The notes beneath the pieces were generated by a model, which was not told where the DNA came from, did not search any database, and saw only the letters and a list, made by a program, of their open reading frames with translations. Made by a program: the position numbers and the translations under genes. Shown here one piece after another: positions 21,876 to 30,884 of a DNA stretch of 57,730 nucleotides. Numbering within the stretch: position 1 is the first letter of the stretch; each line of letters begins with the position of its first letter. The DNA lies in assembly GCF_000003815.2 (NCBI RefSeq), contig NC_049984.1, forward strand, positions 19,567,628-19,625,357, written 5' to 3'. The stretch comes from Branchiostoma floridae (lineage: Eukaryota; Chordata; Leptocardii; Amphioxiformes; Branchiostomatidae).

Positions 21876-23773
21876 CGGCCTCTCCTGTTGAATACATCCT
21901 CCTGAAAACCCTGCCGGATGTAGTCGTTTAGATGGGTGGCTAGAAGAGCTGTTCCTTTCGCGGTGAGATGGACTCCATCGTACAAGTGATGCAGCTCAAT
22001 GTCTTTGTTGTCCAAAAACCCCCACCCTTTCCTAGCACACAAGGATGCTAGATGCTGGTTAACTTTGCTCACTTTCACAGTAGACCCGTCTCTGACTGCC
22101 AAACTGGAGAAGCAGAGTTGAGTCGAGTTTCCGGACATACTGTTGCCCAGGGTCTCGAATTTTCTCGTTATGGAAGAAATGTCTTCATGAAGGTTGTTCG
22201 TCCCAACGTGAAGAATGAGCAACTGAGGTTGGATGTCAGATAGATCATTCTCTGCCAATCTTTCAACCTGCTCTAAACGAGCTCCTCTGTGTGTCCTACA
22301 TATGACTACTTTCCCAGTGCTTCGGGACATACGCCTTGGATTCAAGTCTTTCGTCATGGAGTCTGCCAAAATCACAACATCCGGTCTTTTCCAGGGCTGA
22401 CTTTTGTGTTGGGGCATCTGTGGACGGGTAGCTTGACTGAAACCTGATCTTCTGGGAGACTGTGGGCCACGGGTAGCTTGACTGAAACCTGATCTTCTGG
22501 GAGACTGTGGACCACGGGTACCTTGACTGAAACCTGATCTTCTGGGAGACTGTGGACCATGGGTACCTTGACTGAAACCTGATCTTCTGGGAGACTGTGG
22601 ACCACGGGTACCTTGACTGAAACCTGATCTTCTGGGAAACCATCGAGATCGGTCGCTTGTGGCNNNNNNNNNNNNNNNNNNNNNNNNNNNNNNNNNNNNN
22701 NNNNNNNNNNNNNNNNNNNNNNNNNNNNNNNNNNNNNNNNNNNNNNNNNNNNNNNNNNNNNNNNNNNNNNNNNNNNNNNNNNNNNNNNNNNNNNNNNNNN
22801 NNNNNNNNNNNNNNNNNNNNNNNNNNNNNNNNNNNNNNNNNNNNNNNNNNNNNNNNNNNNNNNNNNNNNNNNNNNNNNNNNNNNNNNNNNNNNNNNNNNN
22901 NNNNNNNNNNNNNNNNNNNNNNNNNNNNNNNNNNNNNNNNNNNNNNNNNNNNNNNNNNNNNNNNNNNNNNNNNNNNNNNNNNNNNNNNNNNNNNNNNNNN
23001 NNNNNNNNNNNNNNNNNNNNNNNNNNNNNNNNNNNNNNNNNNNNNNNNNNNNNNNNNNNNNNNNNNNNNNNNNNNNNNNNNNNNNNNNNNNNNNNNNNNN
23101 NNNNNNNNNNNNNNNNNNNNNNNNNNNNNNNCTCACCAGCCACGCGCTTTGGTGACGTTTCAGCCTCCAACATATCAATGTCTGAAGGGGAAGGAGGTAG
23201 GCTGATCTTCACTGGCTCACCAGCCACGCGCTTTGGTGACGTTTCAGCCTCCAACGTTTCAATGTCTGATGGGGAAGGAGGTAGGCTGTTCTTCACTGGC
23301 TCACCAGCCACGCGTTTAGGTGACGTTTCAGCTGCCAAAGTTTTAGACTTTGGTAATGTCTCAGCACTAACAGACTCATTGGTGACCTGTTCAAAATTCT
23401 CATCCTCGCTGTCGGAGACAACAGAGGGCAGAGGCATTTTAACACACTCAGCCAGAGCTTTCGAGTACCTTCCAAATCTCACAAAGTTACTTAGGGCTAC
23501 ACAGTCCTTGGCTAACAGGATAACTTGTGACTGACCTCTCCTTCTGTTAACCAGACAAGATAGCTCACATTTATGTTCACTCAGAAGATTATCTCTAGCT
23601 TGTAGAAACAGTTTGGAACGTGTAGATTTGAGGGCTTCACAAGCAGTAACACTGTCTGTTGGCAAGACTTCTCTAACTCTGTCTAACTGCCAGGGGAAAT
23701 TGTCTTGCTGACTCTCAAAAGCAAGTAAAATATTTTCAATCCTTATCTGTAGCTCGGACGGTGCAGACATCAT
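21824..23773 (-). CDS. CR1-like ORF1 with tandem repeats and SGNH esterase domain
   Basis: About 649 codons including 156 unknown (N gap 22664-23131). The N-terminal about 130 residues have no obvious motif. Then come 28-residue repeats (AETSPKRVAGEPVK... PPSPSDIE), the gap, and five 15-residue repeats of the form RRSGFSQGTRGPQSP. Residues about 465-620 form an SGNH/GDSL-type hydrolase: LADSM (Ser 472), HVGTNN (Gly 524, Asn 527) and YDGVH (Asp 599, His 602). Such esterase domains are known in ORF1 of CR1 elements. The basic, Pro/Ser-rich repeats may bind RNA. The repeats probably caused the assembly gap, so the repeat number is unknown. Confidence 0.88.
   Translation of the reverse strand: MMSAPSELQIRIENILLAFESQQDNFPWQLDRVREVLPTDSVTACEALKSTRSKLFLQARDNLLSEHKCELSCLVNRRRGQSQVILLAKDCVALSNFVRFGRYSKALAECVKMPLPSVVSDSEDENFEQVTNESVSAETLPKSKTLAAETSPKRVAGEPVKNSLPPSPSDIETLEAETSPKRVAGEPVKISLPPSPSDIDMLEAETSPKRVAGEXXXXXXXXXXXXXXXXXXXXXXXXXXXXXXXXXXXXXXXXXXXXXXXXXXXXXXXXXXXXXXXXXXXXXXXXXXXXXXXXXXXXXXXXXXXXXXXXXXXXXXXXXXXXXXXXXXXXXXXXXXXXXXXXXXXXXXXXXXXXXXXXXXXXXXXXXXXXATSDRSRWFPRRSGFSQGTRGPQSPRRSGFSQGTHGPQSPRRSGFSQGTRGPQSPRRSGFSQATRGPQSPRRSGFSQATRPQMPQHKSQPWKRPDVVILADSMTKDLNPRRMSRSTGKVVICRTHRGARLEQVERLAENDLSDIQPQLLILHVGTNNLHEDISSITRKFETLGNSMSGNSTQLCFSSLAVRDGSTVKVSKVNQHLASLCARKGWGFLDNKDIELHHLYDGVHLTAKGTALLATHLNDYIRQGFQEDVFNRRGRWSEVQRRLVQLSRKSY
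22664..23131. other. Assembly gap (468 N) in ORF1 repeats
   Basis: 468 N inside the ORF1 tandem repeats; the flanking reading frame is preserved across it because 468 is a multiple of three, which may be chance. Confidence 0.95.
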
Positions 23774-23800
23774 GGACTGATGCAGACTTGACGTCGAGGA

Positions 23801-24651
23801 CAGCAGTGTTGAATGCTGGAGATGCTAAGTTTCTTTGCCCTGAGCCGGGAGGTGTCCACGTAGTGACGTCTGGGTGAGGCCTGAGGCTGACCGGTCCCTC
23901 AGGTTTCCTAGGATCTAGTACAGGGAGCAAAAACTTCCGGCAGCATCAACAAAGCCTTCAAAGAGAACAACTAAGACTTCTCAAGGTCAAAGACTTTGTG
24001 CGTTGTCGTTGATGTACCATGTACTAAATACCCACCGGCCCGGGTCCCTATTACAGGACCCGCTGAGTGTGCAGAGTGCCGCCGGTGTGATATGGGGGAG
24101 GGGGGCACGTCAGACAGCAAACGCCGGTCACAGCAGTGCTGAATGCTGGAGATGCTAAGCTCCTTCACCCTGAGCCTGGAGGTGTCCACGTAGTGACGTC
24201 TGAGGCTGACCAGTCCCAAGGTTTCCTAGGATCTAGTACAGGGAGCAAAAACTTCCGGCAGTATCAACAAAGCCTTCAAAGAGAACAGGTAGATCTTCAC
24301 GTAAAGGTCATAGACTATGATTCTTTGTCGTTGATGTACCATGTACTAAATACCCACCGGCCCGGGTCCCTATTACAGGACCCGCTGAGTGTGCAGAGTG
24401 CCGCCGGTGTGATATGGGGGAGGGGGGCACGTCAAACCGCAGACGCCGGTCACAGCAGTGCTGAATGCTGGAGATGCTAAGCTCCTTCACCCTGAGCCTG
24501 GAGGTGTCCACGTAGTGACGTCTGAGGCTGACCAGTCCCAAGGTTTCCTAGGATCGGCCCGGGTCCCTATCACAGGACCCGTTGAGTGTGCAGAGTGCCG
24601 CCGGTGTGGTTTGGGGGAGGGGGGCACCTCACCAACAAACCGTCGGTCACG
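23801..24651 (-). repeat. Tandem 5' monomers of the CR1-like element
   Basis: Three head-to-tail copies: 23801-24130 (330 bp), 24131-24452 (322 bp) and 24453-24651 (199 bp, lacking about 125 internal bp). Each starts with CAGCAGTG and contains GTAGTGACGTCT (a CRE/ATF-like TGACGTC), a GGCCCGGGTCCC segment and a G-run GGGGGAGGGGGGCACG. They lie immediately 5' of ORF1 in element orientation, like the promoter monomers of mouse L1. Promoter function is inferred. Confidence 0.85.
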
Positions 24652-24718
24652 ATGAGCCAAAAACAGGAGAGGAGACTTCAAAAGGTCCGGGTTTTCAGTT
24701 CTTGTTGCGCTCCAGGGT

Positions 24719-24726
24719 CTTATATA
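24719..24726 (-). promoter_or_regulatory. TATA-box-like site upstream of the CR1 monomers
   Basis: Minus-strand TATATAAG sits about 70 nt 5' of the most upstream monomer. Non-LTR elements usually rely on internal promoters, so this may be a flanking host sequence or part of the element's own 5' end. Confidence 0.35.
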
Positions 24727-24789
24727 GCAGTGTATATGAGAGACAGTCCGCCACTTTTGATTTCTATGTGTTATTTCAACTAATTATAC

Positions 24790-25570
24790 TGCCGCGAAGC
24801 GGAGGACCTCAGAAGCACGTGCAGCGCCCTCTAGCGATCTATGTGACTATCTGCGTTCGATCGACATGTACAGTCCCAGCAATTTGATCAGTTCTGGGGA
24901 TATGTCGCTCTCGTTTGCCCATGTCGATCCACCGCGCCCTAATGCCATTGTAGTCTGTCATTATATAATAGACGTTGTAGTAAATGTTGAACAATAAGTT
25001 GAGTACATTTCAAAATATCACCTCTGTATCACAGGTAATTTTAGTGCGCAACAATTGTACAAGGTACAAAGTCGTCTATCACATTCAAAGATATGAACAT
25101 GAATTTACAAGAAATAGGCAAAGATACAAAAGAAACATTGTAGCATACAGAATGTAAAAGATTGCAGATACAGTTTGGCAGACAGGCTGAGCTCTGTCAT
25201 CAGACGTAATTCTTGATACAATAAACAACCGCACGCCCATAACGCACCAGGGTCACTGGCCGTTGATGTACTGCTCCCGGATCCTGGTGATTCTCGCTTG
25301 CAGGTCTCGTGCTTTAGAGTTCAAGTAGAATTTTAGGACAGTTTGTTATCAAACTGCTGACATTTTCTGTGTTTAAGTTCGAGCCGAGACTGTAGGAGGC
25401 CTACTTCGTGCCGCTGTGCATGACGGTAGCCATTTTAAAACTTAAATATAGAAGCATGAAACGGAAGGTTCAATCGATCACCTTGTCAGTGCCAAACGTG
25501 ATTCATTGCAAGAAGGAATGTCAATTTCATTTGCACTTCACATTGTTGCTACAGAAAGTATAATTTCTTA
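24790..25570. other. Noncoding interval
   Basis: Starts with a GC-rich piece containing CCGCGAAGCGGAGG and GCAGCGCCCTCTAGCG, both repeat-like in character, then AT-rich sequence without recognisable genes. It probably includes the 3' UTR of the minus-strand gene ending at 25574. Confidence 0.4.
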
Positions 25571-25573
25571 CCA

Positions 25574-25930
25574 TCAGCCTCCCTCGAGCAGCCGTGGTAC
25601 AGATGGGATGGCAAATATGGTCGTGGACTCTTTTCCTGGCATCAGCTTTGTTTTGTTTCCAGTGGTCAAGACAGAGCCAATCATCTTCCACCCACTCAGC
25701 AGCCTGATAGCTAATCCACCACATTTATTCAGGATAATTTTCCAGAAGTACATTGTTATCTGTGAGTACCGAATGGCCCGTATGTCACTGGGGTTTAGGA
25801 ACTGGAGAGTATTTAGATTGACCTTGAATGTTACCTTGTTAGGATCCAAATTTCCTTTGCTCACTGCTGTGATCAACTCCCTCACAATGTCAGGCTTGTC
25901 GCTGGTCTGGTGGACCATCATATTGTTACT
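25574..25930 (-). CDS. Terminal coding exon of an unrecognised gene
   Basis: After a TTTCAG acceptor the minus strand is open for 118 codons (SNNMMVHQTSDKPDIVRELI, then TFKVNLNTLQFLNPSDIRAI, then GGLAIRLLSGWKMIG, ending VPRLLEGG) to TGA at 25574-25576. The start is in phase 0, matching the phase-0 end of the mini-exon at 26532-26573. No membrane segment or named motif is visible; it looks like a globular alpha/beta C-terminal domain. A GTAAGA donor directly after the stop suggests that splicing in the 3' UTR is possible. Confidence 0.6.
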   Translation of the reverse strand, partial: SNNMMVHQTSDKPDIVRELITAVSKGNLDPNKVTFKVNLNTLQFLNPSDIRAIRYSQITMYFWKIILNKCGGLAIRLLSGWKMIGSVLTTGNKTKLMPGKESTTIFAIPSVPRLLEGG

Positions 25931-26171
25931 CTGAAACAATAGAAAAACAGAAAATGTCAAGGCCTCATTTTTAAACAGCAACTAGATTGACGAACAGTTT
26001 GTCATTGCAGAGGTGGCGAACGTGCATAACAATCAGAATGTAGGAAATAGTGCGAACTGACGACTCGTCCCTCTCCCTCCCCTGTTGTGACCTTTATTCG
26101 TCCATATCATCGCAAACACCTTATCACGGCCCGTTGTATGCAGGCTTTGGGCTTTACTGCTTGTGAAACTC

Positions 26172-26765
26172 TATATCAGCATAATGTTGTATTAAAATAG
26201 TATTTAAGACGGCCCCACTGCACGAAACCATGCTTAGGAGCTTGCACCTTGAACACTAAACCAAAGCGTCACTTCTTTAAGACCCTCCTGTTGACCGACT
26301 TCCATCTCAATAGCCTGTTGGTCAAAATACTAGTACTGTAGTCACATTTCTTTAAAGCAAGAGTAGTTTAAGACAGGGAGATAAAAAAGGCAACATGTTT
26401 GGGTGAAATGTTTAGCACTCGATCCAAAAGAATTGCTATACGCCTAAACAAATCAACGACAATATTATGAATTAAGTGTCAAAAGAACAACTTACTACAA
26501 ATGAATAATAAAGAAGGAAGGGAGAACTTACCAAAAGCCTTTGAATGCTCTTGTCTTTGGATCTCTTCACGTTCTGTCAGAAAAGTGATGTTATTCACAC
26601 TGACTGCCCATATGTTGTGTCAACCCTGTCCTAGTCTGTGCTGTATACTCTATCCTGTATCTGTAATCATGGATGGTGATAACATGTAAAACAAGAATTC
26701 TAAGACCCCACATTTCAATGCTCAAGATTACCCAGGGTGTCCTTTGCACCAGTGTACGGAGAAAG
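26172..26765. repeat. Duplicated segment, copy 1
   Basis: About 594 bp repeated almost perfectly at 26866-27459, an offset of 694 bp. Few differences are visible (for example GTATTAAAATAG against GTATAAAAATAG). The two copies are separated by exactly 100 N, a default gap size, which suggests that they are haplotype copies or a mis-join rather than a true tandem duplication. Confidence 0.9.
26532..26573 (-). CDS. 42 nt mini-exon of the same gene
   Basis: A TTTTCTGACAG acceptor and GTAAGT donor bound 14 codons (NVKRSKDKSIQRLL), phase 0 on both sides. It joins in frame to the exon at 25574-25930. An identical copy lies at 27226-27267 within the duplicated segment. Confidence 0.6.
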
Positions 26766-26865
26766 NNNNNNNNNNNNNNNNNNNNNNNNNNNNNNNNNNN
26801 NNNNNNNNNNNNNNNNNNNNNNNNNNNNNNNNNNNNNNNNNNNNNNNNNNNNNNNNNNNNNNNNN
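26766..26865. other. Assembly gap (100 N)
   Basis: Default-size gap between the two duplicated segments. Confidence 0.97.
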
Positions 26866-27459
26866 TATATCAGCATAATGTTGTATAAAAATAGTATTAA
26901 AGACGGCCCCACTGCACGAAACCATGCTTAGGAGCTTGCACCTTGAACACTAAACCAAAGCGTCACTTCTTTAAGACCCTCCTGTTGACCGACTTCCATC
27001 TCAATAGCCTGTTGGTCAAAATACTAGTACTGTAGTCACATTTCTTTAAAGCAAGAGTAGTTTAAGACAGGGAGATAAAAAAGGCAACATGTTTGGGTGA
27101 AATGTTTAGCACTCGATCCAAAAGAATTGCTATACGCCTAAACAAATCAACGACAATATTATGAATTAAGTGTCAAAAGAACAACTTACTACAAATGAAT
27201 AATAAAGAAGGAAGGGAGAACTTACCAAAAGCCTTTGAATGCTCTTGTCTTTGGATCTCTTCACGTTCTGTCAGAAAAGTGATGTTATTCACACTGACTG
27301 CCCATATGTTGTGTCAACCCTGTCCTAGTCTGTGCTGTATACTCTATCCTGTATCTGTAATCATGGATGGTGATAACATGTAAAACAAGAATTCTAAGAC
27401 CCCACATTTCAATGCTCAAGATTACCCAGGGTGTCCTTTGCACCAGTGTACGGAGAAAC
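26866..27459. repeat. Duplicated segment, copy 2
   Basis: Second copy of 26172-26765. The sequence continues from here into unique DNA, so this copy is anchored on the right while copy 1 is anchored on the left. Confidence 0.9.
27226..27267 (-). CDS. Duplicate 42 nt mini-exon
   Basis: Same acceptor, 14 codons and GTAAGT donor as 26532-26573. If the duplication is real, the transcript could include it twice in frame or alternatively; if it is an assembly artefact, only one exists. Confidence 0.5.
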
Positions 27460-27502
27460 AGTTATTTATCTGCTGGTTGATAACGCTCTTCTCGTACTAC
27501 AG

Positions 27503-27610
27503 GTGAGCTGGCTGGACGCAGGATGTATCATAGCAGAGATGACTGACATGTGTATTGATTTGAAGACAGGGGCAGTCAGAACTCGAAGCATAGATGGCAC
27601 CATGTTGTAG
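27503..27610 (+). CDS. Candidate plus-strand terminal exon
   Basis: After TACTACAG the plus strand is open for 35 codons to TAG: VSWLDAGCIIAEMTDMC then IDLKTGAVRTRSIDGTML. The composition is protein-like, but no upstream plus-strand exon was found and the minus strand here is also partly open, so strand assignment is uncertain. Confidence 0.25.
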   Translation: MSWLDAGCIIAEMTDMCIDLKTGAVRTRSIDGTML

Positions 27611-27655
27611 CCTGAACCAGAACAACTGTGAATGGCCTATGTTTATTTTACTTAC

Positions 27656-27763
27656 ATGAACACCTGCTCGTATACCAGAAGCAGAGTCAGTATTCCATGC
27701 TCATGTTCTTGATACCGGAACTGTGATGGCATTGTGGACACTTCCTCACATAGACTCTGAGGT
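27656..27763 (-). CDS. Candidate internal exon
   Basis: A TTTCAG acceptor, then 35 open codons (PQSLCEEVSTMPSQFRYQEH, EHGILTLLLVYEQVF) to a GTAAGT donor. It probably belongs to the gene ending at 25574, although a linking exon to the phase-0 mini-exon is missing. Confidence 0.35.
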
Positions 27764-28029
27764 CTGAAAGAAGAAAAGCCAAATTTGTTCTGTTTGTATG
27801 TAGCATTTTACTTCAGGACTTTGGGTCAGATTTTAATGGAATAACATTCAATGTTCTAATGGGAATGTCATGAAAGAATAATGGCTGTACAAACTTTGAT
27901 CATGTACAAAACTAACTTCATGGACATTATCACGGATGGAATTTATATTACTGTTTAACATGAGTAAATGTGGAAAGATCACATTTAAAAAAAGGTTAAA
28001 GTGTAGGACACATAACCCACCTGTGGTCA

Positions 28030-29237
28030 CACCCTGCAGATCAATGATCCTGGCCTGACTGCAGATGTTGCTAGCTCATTATGCAGCTGGATGGTACTTC
28101 GCATGCCACCATTTGAACATTCCCTTGTGAACCAGCCCCTTTTCATTTTGCAGCAGGTGTAGTTGATTGTATTTCCTTTCAACATTACAACAACACGGCC
28201 TAGTTTGGTCCATCGTAGATTGACAGGAACAAGACTTCGTCTGCTGCAGCTGCCTTCCAAGGAATTACCAATGGAGCATTTGCACATTCCGCTTTCAGAG
28301 AACGGCAATCCGCCTTACGCTCCTCTGTCATGTCTGTTCTCTGTAGATCAGCCTCTTCAAGTTTAACTACAGGTGGTGTGGCCTCTGCAAAGCGGACATG
28401 TAGACAGAATATGGCTATACTGCCAAGAAACATCTCCTCTGCTAAACGCATCTCCAATGTCCTTCCAGTCATCCTGCTCACTTGATATGTTGATTAGGAC
28501 CTGCCATATGAAGTCTGACATGCAGGGGATACGTACGGCCTCTTACTGACTTGCTGACCATATACAGGAAACTTTGTGGGTCAACTGAAATTCCAGCATG
28601 ATGTCTGTCTTGTGATATGTTAGGTTTTGAGGAAGAGGCATGGATATCTCGATTGGGATTCTTTTTCTACATTGTTTTCTTACACACCTACAAGTGGCTA
28701 TTGACGGAGCACTGTTGTTCTGCATAGTCTCCACCCTATCACTGAAATTGATGAGGTGGAACATCAGTGGGGGCGAGTGTACCGACCGACTCCAGTTAGG
28801 CGTTTGTTCTTTGACAAGGAGTTCTGAAGGGAATCAGGATCGACATATGGCTTGATATTATACTGTATATGTATACCTTGAGGTAGATCAGTCTCCGCCC
28901 ATTCATGAACAACGGTAGCTTCTTTATAAGGTGTGTATTATATTGCATTCTGTTACTGTCCATATTAGTGATGTCTAGGAGGGCTCTACCGACACCGGCG
29001 CCTCTTCTTGCCCTCCGGTGATCTGGAAAGAACTGGTTGATTGCACTTAGCATTGTCCGCTGGTATCGGAATCAAGGGGTTGTCAGGCGGCCGTCTTGCC
29101 GTCTTTACTGTCTCTAACCCTTTCTTCTCATCCTTTCGCCTGCGACACTTGGACTCCGGGTTCTTGTACTTGTAGCCCGTCGTATTTACATGCCGGTAAG
29201 GAACCGGAGTTGTTGAATCGGACGCACGGTTTGACAT
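28030..29237 (-). pseudogene. Frameshifted 5' exons of an unrecognised gene
   Basis: Starting at ATG 29237-29235 the frame reads MSNRASDSTTPVPYRHVN, KYKNPESKCRRRKDEKKGL, RPPDNPLIPIPADN. After a one-base shift it continues LSAINQFFPDHRRARRGAGV and KLPLFMNGRRLIYLK to a GTATAC donor at about 28876. Further minus-strand stretches (28764-28540: MFHLINFSDRVETMQ, then SVDPQSFLYMVSKSV in another frame; 28481-28030: RSLKAECANAPL and MKRGWFTRECSNGG) are protein-like but change frame. They may be upstream exons of the gene ending at 25574. Decay and consensus errors cannot be told apart here. Function unknown. Confidence 0.35.
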
Positions 29238-29287
29238 GCGGCTTCCCGCCAGTTGACGCAAAGGAATTGTTTGTCGGTTTGAGCTTG

Positions 29288-29528
29288 TGTCACGGTGGCA
29301 TGGTAGTGAGTCAAGTCAAGGATCAGGACAGAGGCATGATGTTGCGGAGATGATAACCTTTATTCAGGACAATCTGGGCACGTCCTACCCTGTCGGCGTC
29401 TCTAGCTCGAATCCCCTGCCCTAATACGTGTCCCTTCTCAAACCCCTGTACATCTGCTCCCAATTACTCGGGTGACACTCCCCACACCAGGGGTGATCAC
29501 AGAGTGATCACGATGTCACCTCGTGACA
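29288..29528 (-). mobile_element. Solo LTR, 241 bp
   Basis: The interval starts TGTCACG and ends CGTGACA (7 bp inverted ends with TG...CA), and is flanked by a CTTG direct repeat (29284-29287 and 29529-29532). Read on the minus strand it contains GAATAAAGG, a polyadenylation signal, as LTRs do. No internal retroelement sequence lies beside it, so it is a solo LTR, probably of Gypsy type. It lies about 50 bp upstream of the ATG at 29237, where it could supply or disrupt promoter function. Confidence 0.7.
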
Positions 29529-29532
29529 CTTG

Positions 29533-30364
29533 TTGTTGCTGGGAGTAGACTTATAGTTCGACTGTTTGGCCCATTTAATGGAGATGACTTATCTTTTATC
29601 AGAGGAATGATTTTTGCCTTTTTCTAAACATATTTTGAGGGAAATAGTCTCTGTGTTAGAACAGTTTATTACATGACACGGGACGAGCTATGTGGTCTGC
29701 ACAAAGTTTGTCAGCAACATAGGCATGATAATACTTTTCTGTGACATATTTCTTGATGTNNNNNNNNNNNNNNNNNNNNNNNNNNNNNNNNNNNNNNNNN
29801 NNNNNNNNNNNNNNNNNNNNNNNNNNNNNNNNNNNNNNNNNNNNNNNNNNNNNNNNNNNGTGCCATGGGGTCAGAACTGGGAAGGAAGGTCCCACCTTGA
29901 ATGGATTTTCCTGATCCCCTGACGTAAATGAACCAATTTTACATTTTCAAAGAGTTTGAGTATTATTGATAGTCACAATTGGAAACAAATTATCACACAA
30001 TAGATCACACGTATATATGCACGTATATAAATGTATATTATTGTTACCATTGTCACATGTTTTTTTATCAAGTGACCTGTACTTGCCAAGTGGGACAAAA
30101 ATGTGCAAGAAAAGTATTCATTAGTCGCCGTGTTATGATTACGTTGTTCGGGGCAACTGAAGGTCACGTCAAAACCAGTTTGCATTTTCTGTATTATCCA
30201 CAGTCACTCCGTTTTGACAAACCCTTTGTGAGCCTCGCTAGCCCACGCCACCGAATACCCTCCTCAGACAGGATGTACACAAGTGCCGCCAGAAAATAGT
30301 TCCACACGAGGAGGAAGCATCCATCGAATTAGAGCTCGATTTCAGATTACTGGCGTTATTTTCT
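29533..30364. other. Noncoding interval with 100 N gap
   Basis: No exon or repeat recognised apart from the default gap at 29760-29859. Confidence 0.5.
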
Positions 30365-30380
30365 GCCTTGTTATAGTCAC

Positions 30381-30879
30381 CCTCACACTCAGGGTTGACA
30401 TCGCGGCAAAGCCTAACGATATCACCCCTGACAAATCAGCCAGGGTATTTGGGTATTTGGCTTCTTGTTGTCGGAAGCTCGGAAAGGCGCCATATAAGGC
30501 GACTCATTAATATTCAAGAGCAAGATAACAGTACCGGCGTAACGTTCTTTCAGCGTCCAGACGTCTTTATCAGGTACCAAATTTAACATTTGTCGGTTCT
30601 GTGGGTATAGGGTAACCACGGCATCACCGTATATATGTACCGACCTAGCATACGATAAAAAAAACATTACCATCACGCAAAGAAATACAGATCTTTGTAC
30701 ACGCCGCGCCGTACGCTGTTTGTTCGAAACTTGCAATCCGGTCGCTGATTGGCCCGCGACAAATCAGGCAAGCTCATTAATATTCATAAGCAGGGCGCCC
30801 CAAATACCCAAATACCCTGGCTGATTTGTCAGGGGTGATATCGTTAGGCTTTGCCGCGATGTCAACCCTGAGTGTGAGG
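30381..30879. mobile_element. Element with perfect 80 bp terminal inverted repeats
   Basis: 30381-30460 and 30800-30879 are exact reverse complements over 80 bp; about 12 more bp outward match with three differences. Each arm starts CCTCACACTCAGGG and ends with a doubled GGGTATTTGG. The 339 bp interior has CTCATTAATATTCA near both sides, a GATTGGCC (CCAAT-box complement) and several CpGs, and no ORF. It is best explained as a non-autonomous foldback DNA transposon. No clear target duplication was found. Confidence 0.85.
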
Positions 30880-30884
30880 ATGGT

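Larger units (their letters stand above)
18481..24760 (-). mobile_element. CR1-like non-LTR retrotransposon, near full length
   Basis: A minus-strand LINE with, in order: a 5' region of tandem monomers (23801-24651), ORF1 (23773-21824), overlapping ORF2 (21875-18744), an AT-rich 3' UTR with a hairpin (18532-18572), and an AAATAAATAAATAAA-type tail (18483-18499). An SGNH esterase in ORF1 together with an AP-type endonuclease plus reverse transcriptase in ORF2 is the known arrangement of CR1-clade elements. Both ORFs are open except for the N gap in ORF1, so the copy is young and potentially competent. The 5' boundary is uncertain (about 24650-24760) and I did not find a target site duplication. 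Confidence 0.85.

Noticed and set aside
22657-23534. Plus-strand ORFs across the ORF1 gap
   Set aside because: Mostly N translated as X, antisense to ORF1 repeats.
29096-29353. Plus-strand ORF across the LTR
   Set aside because: It runs antisense to the better start at 29237 and into the LTR; no splice or domain support.
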